Shown here in pieces: positions 4,346 through 11,268 of a stretch of 11,268 nt of DNA. This DNA comes from Melioribacteraceae bacterium (lineage in GTDB: Bacteria; Bacteroidota; Ignavibacteria; Ignavibacteriales; Melioribacteraceae), in assembly GCA_027858595.1 (NCBI GenBank), contig JAQICK010000167.1, positions 1 through 11,268 of the forward strand, written 5' to 3'. Numbering within the stretch: the stretch's first letter is position 1; every line of letters starts with the position of its first letter. The notes beneath the pieces were generated by a model. That model was not told where the DNA came from and made no database searches. It worked only from the letters and a program-made list of their open reading frames with translations. The position numbers and the translations under genes are program-made.

Positions 4346-6190
4346 CTACTCTAAAACTCTCAATACAATTCTAGATGGATATTCTTTAGAATGGTAAATT
4401 CTTTGAGTTGCTTTCTTAAAATCCTTCTCATCTGCATTATATATATCACAGAATGTTTGAGGATTTCTATCAAATAATGGAAACCAGCTACTTTGGATTT
4501 GCACCATAATTTTATGCCCTTCCAAAAATGTATGGTGTGCATCGTTTAATGTAAATTTAACTTTTGTAACTTCATTTGGAATAAACGGTTCAGGTTTTTC
4601 AAGACTATTTCTAAACTTTCCTCTCATTATTTCCCCTCTAACCAACATTTGATAATTTGCCATTGCTGTTATATCTGAATTAGTTGAATTATCATCATTT
4701 GGATAGACATCAATAAGTTTAACAATCCAATCTGAATCTGTACCAGATGTTGAAACATAAAGTTCAACTTCTATTGGACCAGCCAAAGTTAAATTATCTT
4801 CCAAATTTTCACCTTCAAAGGAAATTACATCTGATCGCGAAGAAGCAAATCTTTGATCTTCTACCATGTAAGTTTTATTGTACATTGTTCTCGTTTTATG
4901 AAACTTAGCAGTATATGGAACTGGATTTTCGGGGTTGCTAATATATTGTGAGTAAGAATTTTTACTGCTTTCTTTTTTAGTCAATAACATTAAGCTGTCA
5001 CCCAAATAATAATCTACTAACTTTGAATTTTTAGGAGGCCATTGCTCGAAAGTATTCCATTTATTTGTCTCCGTTTCAAAAACAGAGATTTCAGGAAGTT
5101 CTATTCCTTCTTTTTCTTTTAAATGTTTTTGAAAGAACTTCAGCTCTAAATTGTTTTGATAATATTCACTAGTGTTTGAATCAAAATTTAAATCTCCAAA
5201 ACTATTCCCATCACTTCTTGCCCAACCTCCATGAGGCCAAGGTCCAACAACTAAAATATTAGAAGCATTTGGATTCTTTCGCTCAATTGTTTGGTATGTA
5301 TTCAAAGCTCCGTACAAATCCTCTCCGTCATACCATCCACCAACTGTCATAACAGCAGGTTTAACGTTATGGAAATGATTTAAAGTGTTTCTTGATTTCC
5401 AAAAATTGTCATAAGTCCCATGTTGTACAAAATCATTCCAAAAAGAAATTGCATTAAAAAAATAATCTTTATTTACATTTTTAATAGAACCGATATTTAA
5501 GAAGTAGTTATAAGAATCTCCAGTTAAATCAACTATTCGCATACTCCACGAAGTAGTCGGTTCTGGTCTCTCAACTCCAAAAGATGAAAAGAAGACATAA
5601 GAAAGTGAAAGAGTAAATGCTCCGTTGTGGTGCATATCGTCACCAATAAACCAATCAGCAATTGGAGCCTGTGGAGATACAGCTTTTAAGGCAGAATGCG
5701 AATCATTTAAAGACATAGCCGCATAAAACCCTGGATAGGATATTCCATAAATTCCAACATTACCATTATTATTGGAAATGTTATTTACTAACCACTCTAT
5801 TGTATCATAGGTGTCAGAGGATTCATCAAATTGCTTACCAGTTTTATTAGGAATGTACGGACGCATATCAACAAATTCACCTTCCGACATAAATTTTCCG
5901 CGCACATCCTGATAAACGAAAATGAATTTTTCGTTTACTAAATGATCTGGAAAGTTCCTATAATTATCCTTTTCATATGGCCGAGAACTATAGGGAGTTC
6001 TTGTCATCAAAATAGGATAGATTTCAGAAATATCAATTGGAGAGTAAACAACAGTATATAATTTCACACCATCTCGCATTTCGATCATGAAATCTTGTTT
6101 AGAATAAAGTTCCTCAAAGGATTTTACTTGGGCAAAAATATTAAAGGAGATAGTAATAAATAAGAGAATGACTATAATTTTAGATTTCAC
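4346..6190 (-). CDS. Secreted alpha-amino-acid ester hydrolase-like S15/CocE hydrolase
   Basis: Serine hydrolase of the CocE/NonD and S15 family that cleaves or transfers acyl groups of alpha-amino-acid esters or amides. Residues are numbered from the longer ATG at 6226 (626 aa). G161-I-S163-Y-P-G166 holds the nucleophile, D300 (GWYDGED) and H332 (GPWPHG) complete the triad, and Y79 (RTPYSS) is the likely oxyanion residue. The carboxylate cluster that binds the substrate ammonium in alpha-amino-acid ester hydrolases is present: D197 in GDDMHH, and E302 and D303 right after D300. The C-terminal jelly-roll domain runs from about 440 to the end. I prefer GTG 6190 (614 aa): AGGTG lies five bases upstream, and the product opens with a compact signal peptide ending ISFNIFAQ, giving a periplasmic enzyme. 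The ATG would overlap metH by 28 bases without a clear ribosome site. It is probably co-transcribed with metH; no terminator is evident. Confidence 0.88.
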   Translation of the reverse strand: MKSKIIVILLFITISFNIFAQVKSFEELYSKQDFMIEMRDGVKLYTVVYSPIDISEIYPILMTRTPYSSRPYEKDNYRNFPDHLVNEKFIFVYQDVRGKFMSEGEFVDMRPYIPNKTGKQFDESSDTYDTIEWLVNNISNNNGNVGIYGISYPGFYAAMSLNDSHSALKAVSPQAPIADWFIGDDMHHNGAFTLSLSYVFFSSFGVERPEPTTSWSMRIVDLTGDSYNYFLNIGSIKNVNKDYFFNAISFWNDFVQHGTYDNFWKSRNTLNHFHNVKPAVMTVGGWYDGEDLYGALNTYQTIERKNPNASNILVVGPWPHGGWARSDGNSFGDLNFDSNTSEYYQNNLELKFFQKHLKEKEGIELPEISVFETETNKWNTFEQWPPKNSKLVDYYLGDSLMLLTKKESSKNSYSQYISNPENPVPYTAKFHKTRTMYNKTYMVEDQRFASSRSDVISFEGENLEDNLTLAGPIEVELYVSTSGTDSDWIVKLIDVYPNDDNSTNSDITAMANYQMLVRGEIMRGKFRNSLEKPEPFIPNEVTKVKFTLNDAHHTFLEGHKIMVQIQSSWFPLFDRNPQTFCDIYNADEKDFKKATQRIYHSKEYPSRIVLRVLE

Positions 6191-6195
6191 TTTTA

Positions 6196-6200
6196 CACCT
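6196..6200 (-). promoter_or_regulatory. Ribosome binding site deciding the hydrolase start
   Basis: On the minus strand AGGTG overlaps the metH TAG stop codon and lies five bases before GTG 6190. It matches the AGGTG part of the extended Shine-Dalgarno sequence. The upstream ATG at 6226 is preceded only by GAAGAAACTGAAAA, a weaker site. The arrangement suggests translational coupling from metH to the hydrolase. Confidence 0.5.
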
Positions 6201-9200
6201 AATAATTTAGATTTGGTCCCAACCATTTTTCAGTTTCTTCAAGGCTCAAACCCTTTCTGTAAGCATAATCTTCCACTTGGTCAATTGATATTTTCCCAAC
6301 GGAAAAGTATTTTGCTTCAGGGTTGGCAAAATATAATCCACTGACCGATGCAGTAGGATACATTGCTAAATTCTCAGTTAATTGAATTCCACAGTTTTTC
6401 TCAACATCAAGCAATTCAAAAATTGTTAATTTTTCAGTATGGTCAGGTTGAGCAGGATAACCAGGTGCTGGTCTAATTCCATTATATTTTTCTTCAAGAA
6501 CTTCAACATTTGAGAGAGTTTCATCGGGTGAATATCCCCATAATTCTGTTCTAATTTTCTTATGTAATAATTCAGCAAATGCCTCTGCTAATCTATCGGC
6601 AAGAGCTTTCACCATTATCACATTGTAATCATCACTCTCCGACTGATATTTTTCAATCATTTTCTCAATCCCAACTCCAGTTGTTACCGCAAACAAACCG
6701 ACGTAATCACTTACTCCACTTTCTTTTGGAGCAACAAAATCTGAGAGTGCAATATTATTTGAATTAGATGACTTTTTATTTTGCTGACGAATTGAAAAGA
6801 GTTTTTTATTAATTTCTGATCGAGCTTCATCAGAATATATTTCTATATCATCTCCAACTGCATTTGCTGGAAATAAGCCAGCAACTCCATTAGCAGTAAT
6901 ACTTTTTGTGTTAACAATTTTATCAAGTAGAGTTTTTGCATCGCTAAATAATTTAGATGCTTCTATTCCATATTTCTTATCTGTCAATATTTCAGGATAC
7001 TTTCCTTTTAATTCCCATGTTCTAAAAAATGGAGTCCAGTCAATAAACTCAACTAATTCATCCAGTGGATAACTTTCAAATACTGTTACACCCATTTTTT
7101 GAGGTGCAACTATTTTTTGATCATTCCAATTAATTTGGAGTTTGTTTCTACGAGCTTGTTCAATTGAGATATACTCTTTCTTTTCAGTTCGCTTAGCATA
7201 TTCTTCTCTGAGCTTTACATATTCTTCAGCAATTTCGTTACTGAAACTTTCCTTCGTAGATTTATTTAACAAGCGACTTGTTATTTGTACACTACGAGAG
7301 GCATCAATTACGTAAACCGTTGTTCCAGAATACTTTGGTGCTATCTTCAATGCCGTATGGGCTTTAGATGTTGTTGCTCCTCCAATTAAAAGTGGTAGTT
7401 TTATATTTAATCTTTCCATCTCAGAAGCAACATGCACCATCTCTTCTAATGATGGGGTGATTAACCCACTTAATCCAATTGCATCAACATTGTTATCAAT
7501 TGCGGCTTGGATTATTTTGTTTGCCGGAACCATAACTCCAAGATCTATTATTTCATAATTATTGCATCCTAAAATTACTCCAACAATATTTTTTCCTATA
7601 TCGTGAACATCACCCTTAACTGTTGCGAGTAATATTTTTCCTGCTTTTTCGGTATTACCAGAAATTAATTTTTCTTCTTCTATATAAGGAAGTAAGTATG
7701 CAACTGCCTTTTTCATAACACGTGCACTTTTTACAACTTGTGGCAAAAACATTTTTCCATCACCAAATAAATCTCCGACAACGTTCATTCCATTCATAAG
7801 AGGTTCTTCAATTACTTTAATCGGAGAGCCGTATTGTATTCGTGCTTCCTCTGCATCTTCTTCTATGAATTCTGTAACACCTCTTATTAGTGCATGTTTT
7901 AGCCGTTCTTCAACAGTATTGTTACGCCACTCAAGCACTTTGGTTTCATCCTTAATTTCACCCCTTACACTTTCAGCAATTTCAATTAGTCGCTCAGTTG
8001 CATCTTCTCTTCTGTTAAGAATTACATCTTCAACTCGCTCCAATAATTCTTCTGGAATATCTTGATAGATTTCTAATTGACCAGCATTAACAATACCCAT
8101 ATCCATTCCAGCTTTTACAGCATGGAAAAGGAAAGCGGAATGCATTGCTTCCCTAATTCTGTTATTACCTCTAAATGAGAAGGATAGATTACTAACGCCA
8201 CCAGAAATTTTGGCGTAAGGTAAATTTTGTTTAATCCATTTCGTTGCGTTTATATAATCGAGTGCATAAGAATTGTGTTCTTCTATTCCAGTAGCAACTG
8301 CAAATATATTAGGATCAAATATTATATCCTCTGCCGGGAAGCCTACTTCTTCAACTAATATTTTATAAGCTCTTTCACATATATTTATTTTTCGTTCGTA
8401 GGAATCTGCTTGTCCTTGCTCATCAAAAGCCATTATAATTGCGGCAGCTCCATATTCCATTATTGTTTTAGCATGTGCTTTAAAATCTTCTACTCCTTCT
8501 TTCATACTTATAGAGTTTACAACTCCCTTTCCTTGCAAACACTTGAGTCCAGCTTCAATTACTGTCCACTTGGATGAATCAATCATAATTGGAAGCTTTG
8601 CAATATCAGGATCGGAGGAAAGCATATTTAAAAATTTTGTCATGGATTCTTCTGCATCCAGCATTGCGTCATCCATGTTTACATCAATTATTTGAGCTCC
8701 ACCTTCAACTTGATGTCGTGCAACAACCAATGCTTCTTCAAATTTTTCTTCTTTTATTAATCGTGCAAACATACGAGAACCGGCTACATTAGTGCGTTCT
8801 CCAACATTAGCAAATATTGAATCATCCTTAATAATTATTGGTTCCATTCCACTAAGACGAAGATATTTTTCTACCTTCTGTGGTATTCGAGGCTTTACTG
8901 TTTTAACCATTTCTACAAATGCTTTTATATGATCTGGCGTTGTTCCACAGCACCCTCCAACTATGTTAAAGAATCCATCCTTTGCATAATCATTTAGAAT
9001 ATATTTCATGTCCTCTGGCGTTTCATCATAGCCACCAAACTCATTTGGCAAGCCAGCATTGGGATAAAGAGAAACATAGCAATCTGAAATTCGTGAAAGC
9101 TCCTCAATGTGAGGACGCATTTGTTGTGGACCAAGTGAGCAGTTTAAGCCAATACTTAAAAGATTTTTTGTGTTAGCAATGGAAATATAAAATGCTTCTG

Positions 9201-9885
9201 TTGTTTGTCCGGAAAGTGTTCTACCACTCTGGTCAACAATTGTACCCGAAATCATTATTGGAAGTGTACAGTTTAACTCTTCAAATAATTCTTCAATTCC
9301 GACCAATGCAGCTTTGGCCACAAGTGTATCAAAGACAGTTTCAACTAACAAAATATCCACGCCACCTTCTATCAATCCTCTTGCTTGCTCTTTAAAACTT
9401 TCTTTAACTTCATCAAAAGTAACAGCTCTATATCCAGGATCATTTACATCAGGAGAAAGAGAAAGTGTTTTATTTGTTGGTCCCATTGAGCCGGCAACGA
9501 AACGTGGTTTCTCGGGATTGGCTTTTGTAAATTCTTCCGCAGCTATTTTTGCTAACTTAGCTGATTCAAAATTAATCTCATAAACAAACTCTTCCATTTT
9601 GTAATCAGCTTGTGAAATAGATGTTCCATTAAAAGTATTGGTTTCAATAATATCAGCACCAACTTTTAAATATTCACGATGGATATCCAAAATAATTTCT
9701 GGTTGAGTTAAAGAAAGTAAATCGTTATTTCCCTTTAAATCTGTGTCTGTGGAGTGATTCTTAAACCTTTCGCCCTTGTAATCTTCCTCAGTTAGCTTGT
9801 GCCTTTGTATCATAGTACCCATCGCACCATCTAAAACTAAAATTCTTTCACTGAGTATTTCTTTTATTTCAACAATTCTATTCAT
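6199..9885 (-). CDS. metH: Cobalamin-dependent methionine synthase
   Basis: Transfers the methyl group of 5-methyltetrahydrofolate to homocysteine through methylcobalamin, giving methionine and tetrahydrofolate in the cytoplasm. At 1228 residues it is full length (E. coli 1227) with every module. The homocysteine domain (about 5-325) has zinc ligands C249, C312 and C313 (LNCSLGP, GGCCGTTP). The folate/pterin domain is about 355-620 (NVGERTNVAGSRMF). The four-helix cap is about 645-740. The cobalamin domain is about 745-880, with DVHDIGKN supplying the cobalt ligand H761, plus SGLITPSLEEM and GGATTS. The reactivation domain is about 900-1228, with IDWTPFFRTW and the AdoMet motif RPAPGYPAQPDHT (R1138, G1142, Y1143). 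AGGGA, five bases before the ATG, supports the start. The hydrolase gene follows immediately. The 90-base upstream gap is too short for a cobalamin riboswitch and shows no SAM riboswitch. Confidence 0.98.
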   Translation of the reverse strand: MNRIVEIKEILSERILVLDGAMGTMIQRHKLTEEDYKGERFKNHSTDTDLKGNNDLLSLTQPEIILDIHREYLKVGADIIETNTFNGTSISQADYKMEEFVYEINFESAKLAKIAAEEFTKANPEKPRFVAGSMGPTNKTLSLSPDVNDPGYRAVTFDEVKESFKEQARGLIEGGVDILLVETVFDTLVAKAALVGIEELFEELNCTLPIMISGTIVDQSGRTLSGQTTEAFYISIANTKNLLSIGLNCSLGPQQMRPHIEELSRISDCYVSLYPNAGLPNEFGGYDETPEDMKYILNDYAKDGFFNIVGGCCGTTPDHIKAFVEMVKTVKPRIPQKVEKYLRLSGMEPIIIKDDSIFANVGERTNVAGSRMFARLIKEEKFEEALVVARHQVEGGAQIIDVNMDDAMLDAEESMTKFLNMLSSDPDIAKLPIMIDSSKWTVIEAGLKCLQGKGVVNSISMKEGVEDFKAHAKTIMEYGAAAIIMAFDEQGQADSYERKINICERAYKILVEEVGFPAEDIIFDPNIFAVATGIEEHNSYALDYINATKWIKQNLPYAKISGGVSNLSFSFRGNNRIREAMHSAFLFHAVKAGMDMGIVNAGQLEIYQDIPEELLERVEDVILNRREDATERLIEIAESVRGEIKDETKVLEWRNNTVEERLKHALIRGVTEFIEEDAEEARIQYGSPIKVIEEPLMNGMNVVGDLFGDGKMFLPQVVKSARVMKKAVAYLLPYIEEEKLISGNTEKAGKILLATVKGDVHDIGKNIVGVILGCNNYEIIDLGVMVPANKIIQAAIDNNVDAIGLSGLITPSLEEMVHVASEMERLNIKLPLLIGGATTSKAHTALKIAPKYSGTTVYVIDASRSVQITSRLLNKSTKESFSNEIAEEYVKLREEYAKRTEKKEYISIEQARRNKLQINWNDQKIVAPQKMGVTVFESYPLDELVEFIDWTPFFRTWELKGKYPEILTDKKYGIEASKLFSDAKTLLDKIVNTKSITANGVAGLFPANAVGDDIEIYSDEARSEINKKLFSIRQQNKKSSNSNNIALSDFVAPKESGVSDYVGLFAVTTGVGIEKMIEKYQSESDDYNVIMVKALADRLAEAFAELLHKKIRTELWGYSPDETLSNVEVLEEKYNGIRPAPGYPAQPDHTEKLTIFELLDVEKNCGIQLTENLAMYPTASVSGLYFANPEAKYFSVGKISIDQVEDYAYRKGLSLEETEKWLGPNLNY

Positions 9886-9909
9886 ACTTTTCCCTAGATT
9901 TAATATTTC

Positions 9910-9941
9910 TTTGAAGCTAAATGCAAATATACCTAAATTTG
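9910..9941 (+). promoter_or_regulatory. Bacteroidetes-type promoter for rfaD/hldD
   Basis: TTTG at 9910-9913 and TAAATTTG at 9934-9941 are separated by 20 bases, a full match to TTTG-N19/21-TAnnTTTG. The transcript would start near 9946-9950, giving a leader of about 28 nt carrying the AGGAG site at 9966-9970. The -7 box lies two bases from the predicted minus-strand -7 box of metH. Confidence 0.65.
9924..9931 (-). promoter_or_regulatory. Probable -7 box of the metH promoter
   Basis: Read on the minus strand this is TATATTTG, a match to TAnnTTTG, 38 bases before the metH ATG. No TTTG lies at the consensus distance; TTG at about 13 bases is too close. The -33 element is therefore poor, and activation or a different box may be needed. 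Assignment rests on one element. Confidence 0.4.
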
Positions 9942-9975
9942 TTTCAATTGGTTTTAAGAATAGTTAGGAGCAGAA

Positions 9976-10950
9976 ATGATAATTGTAACTGGTGGTGCAG
10001 GTTTTATTGGAAGTGCGTTGGTTTGGAAACTAAACCAAATGGGCGAAGAAGAAATAATTATTGTTGATGAATTAGGAACAGATGAGAAATGGAAAAACTT
10101 AACTGGGCTAAGATTCATTGATATATATAGCCCTTATGAGTTTATAGAATTAGTAATTAGCGATGCTGTTCCATTTGAAATTGACACAATTTTTCATCTT
10201 GGAGCTTGTTCATCTACTACTGAGAAAGATGCCGATTATCTACTTCAAAACAATTATCAATATTCACAAGACCTTGCTAAGTTTTCTATCACCCACCGTG
10301 CACGATTTATTTATGCATCCTCTGCTGCAACTTATGGCGATGGCTCAATGGGTTATTTGGATGACGAACAAGAGCTAAACAAACTCCGTCCTCTTAATAT
10401 GTATGGCTATTCCAAACACCTCCTTGATTTGTGGCTTCACAAAACTGGTTACAACGAAGAGGTTGTTGGATTAAAATATTTTAATGTTTACGGACCAAAT
10501 GAATTTCATAAAGATGATATGCGTAGCGTTGTGCATAAGTCTTTTGGACAAATAATGGAGAGCGATTCCGTGAAACTTTTTAAATCATACAAAGATGGCT
10601 ACAAAGATGGTGAACAAAAGCGTGATTTTATTTATGTAAAAGATGCTGTTGACATGACTTTGCATTTTTATAAAAATAAAAATACAAATGGGCTTTTCAA
10701 TGTTGGAACTGGAAAATCGAGAACTTGGGTTGATCTTGTTACCTCCGTTTTTAATGCAATGAATAAACCTGTAAATATTGAGTTTATTGATATGCCAAAT
10801 CATTTAAAAGAAAAGTATCAATATTTTACTGAAGCCAACATTGATAAAATTAAAAAAGCTGGATACACTAATGAGATTTCATCGCTCGAAAATGGAATTT
10901 CTGATTATGTTAAAAATTATTTAATGACAGATAAATATTTGGATGAATAA
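9976..10950 (+). CDS. rfaD: ADP-glyceromanno-heptose 6-epimerase
   Basis: Extended short-chain dehydrogenase (also called hldD) that inverts C6 of ADP-D-glycero-D-manno-heptose to the L-glycero form, the donor for the heptose of the LPS inner core. It has 324 residues, close to the family length. The N-terminal Rossmann motif is TGGAGFIGS (5-13), and D31 in VDEL follows the second strand. HLGACSSTTEKDADYL (74-89) is characteristic of this enzyme. S115/S116 in YASSAATYG, and Y143 with K147 in the YxxxK pair, form the catalytic set. KYFNVYGPNEFHKDDMRS (167-184) and QKRDFIYVKD (214-223) are also typical. AGGAG at 9966-9970, five bases before the ATG, fixes the start. It is divergent from metH, with a consensus promoter at 9910-9941. 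A heptose-containing LPS and an outer membrane are implied; no other heptose genes are in view. Confidence 0.95.
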   Translation: MIIVTGGAGFIGSALVWKLNQMGEEEIIIVDELGTDEKWKNLTGLRFIDIYSPYEFIELVISDAVPFEIDTIFHLGACSSTTEKDADYLLQNNYQYSQDLAKFSITHRARFIYASSAATYGDGSMGYLDDEQELNKLRPLNMYGYSKHLLDLWLHKTGYNEEVVGLKYFNVYGPNEFHKDDMRSVVHKSFGQIMESDSVKLFKSYKDGYKDGEQKRDFIYVKDAVDMTLHFYKNKNTNGLFNVGTGKSRTWVDLVTSVFNAMNKPVNIEFIDMPNHLKEKYQYFTEANIDKIKKAGYTNEISSLENGISDYVKNYLMTDKYLDE

Positions 10951-11015
10951 TATTTTGTAAATTTTAATAAGTTTAACAATAGTATTATTACAACTCTTTA
11001 ATAATAGAGATAGTT

Positions 11016-11268
11016 ATGAATATTCAAGCAGAAAAAATGGAAATTATGAAAATGATAATTGAGACAGATAACTCTAGTATCATCCATTCAATTAAAAATC
11101 TTTTCATAAAGGAATCAGAGATTGATTTTTGGAAAACTCTTAAACATGAAGAAAAGAAGGAAATTCAAAAAGGAATTAATGAAATCAAAAGCCTTGATTT
11201 TTCTTTTTCTTTTGATGGAGTTAATGAAGTTGTGGAAACTTACACCGTTAGTATTTTGTATGGAACTA
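11016..11268 (+). CDS. Antitoxin-like protein, partial (runs off the window)
   Basis: An open frame of 84 codons from ATG 11016 to the edge, with no stop, so only the N-terminal part is seen. It begins MNIQAEKMEIMKMIIETDNS and continues through IKNLFIKESEIDFWKTLKHE and KKEIQKGINEI (48-58). This pattern is common in small antitoxin-like proteins of Bacteroidetes and relatives that sit before RelE-type toxins (recognised from family experience, not searched). Those proteins usually end with a short acidic tail near residue 75. Here the frame instead continues with SLDFSFSFDGVNEVVETYTV, which I do not recognise, so it may be an extended, fused or shifted version. A weak GAGA precedes the start. 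A toxin gene would be expected just past the edge. Confidence 0.6.
   Translation, partial: MNIQAEKMEIMKMIIETDNSSIIHSIKNLFIKESEIDFWKTLKHEEKKEIQKGINEIKSLDFSFSFDGVNEVVETYTVSILYGT

Noticed and set aside
6579..9583. Several plus-strand open frames inside metH
   Set aside because: All lie antisense to metH, whose modules are continuous and conserved. Serine- or leucine-rich translations are what antisense reading of this gene would give.
9886..9975. Cobalamin or SAM riboswitch upstream of metH
   Set aside because: Only 90 bases separate metH from the divergent gene, too short for a cobalamin riboswitch, and no conserved box or stem set of a SAM riboswitch is visible.
10163..10803. Alternative frames inside the heptose epimerase gene
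   Set aside because: The epimerase frame carries all family motifs; the others are shadows without ribosome sites.

Overview
The window is about 11.3 kb of AT-rich bacterial chromosome. It most likely comes from the Bacteroidota/Chlorobi/Ignavibacteria assemblage, and Ignavibacteria is my best guess. Two promoters fit the Bacteroidetes-type consensus TTTG-N19/20-TAnnTTTG, one before aspS and one before the heptose epimerase gene. The GTCATTTCGAA palindromic repeat and the MNIQAEK-type antitoxin start are also common in that group. Several genes nevertheless carry clear Shine-Dalgarno sites (AAGGAG, AGGAG), which classical Bacteroidetes mostly lack and which points to a deeper branch. The taxonomic placement is inference, because no rRNA gene is present.

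Layout. 1-521 is non-coding except for the aspS promoter, and it holds the right end of a small inverted-repeat element. 522-2288 is aspS. 2289-2905 is a 617-bp gene-free stretch packed with structure: a perfect 15-bp stem, four iterated near-palindromes, a 203-bp MITE-like element with a perfect 8-bp target-site duplication, and a nested GTCATTTCGAA palindrome. 2906-3720 encodes two tandem paralogous pilin-like membrane-anchored proteins, ended by a strong terminator. 3822-4294 is a toxin-first RelE/ribbon-helix-helix toxin-antitoxin pair. On the minus strand, metH (cobalamin-dependent methionine synthase) and a secreted alpha-amino-acid ester hydrolase-like serine hydrolase form a tight gene pair at 9885-4346. 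Divergent from metH is the ADP-heptose epimerase gene rfaD/hldD (9976-10950). The window ends inside a second antitoxin-like gene (11016 to the edge).

How the genes work together. Most are housekeeping: tRNA charging, methionine synthesis, and LPS inner-core precursor synthesis, the last implying a Gram-negative envelope. The accessory part lies at 2289-4294: the MITE, the pilin-like pair and the toxin-antitoxin pair. metH and rfaD share a 90-bp divergent promoter region whose -7 boxes lie back to back.

Most worth a second look are the precisely bounded MITE (with another end at 54-76), the pilin-like family with its unusual MGQQQLLL start, the GTAANTATTAC array, the near-leaderless toxin transcript, and the hydrolase that keeps the full carboxylate cluster of alpha-amino-acid ester hydrolases.
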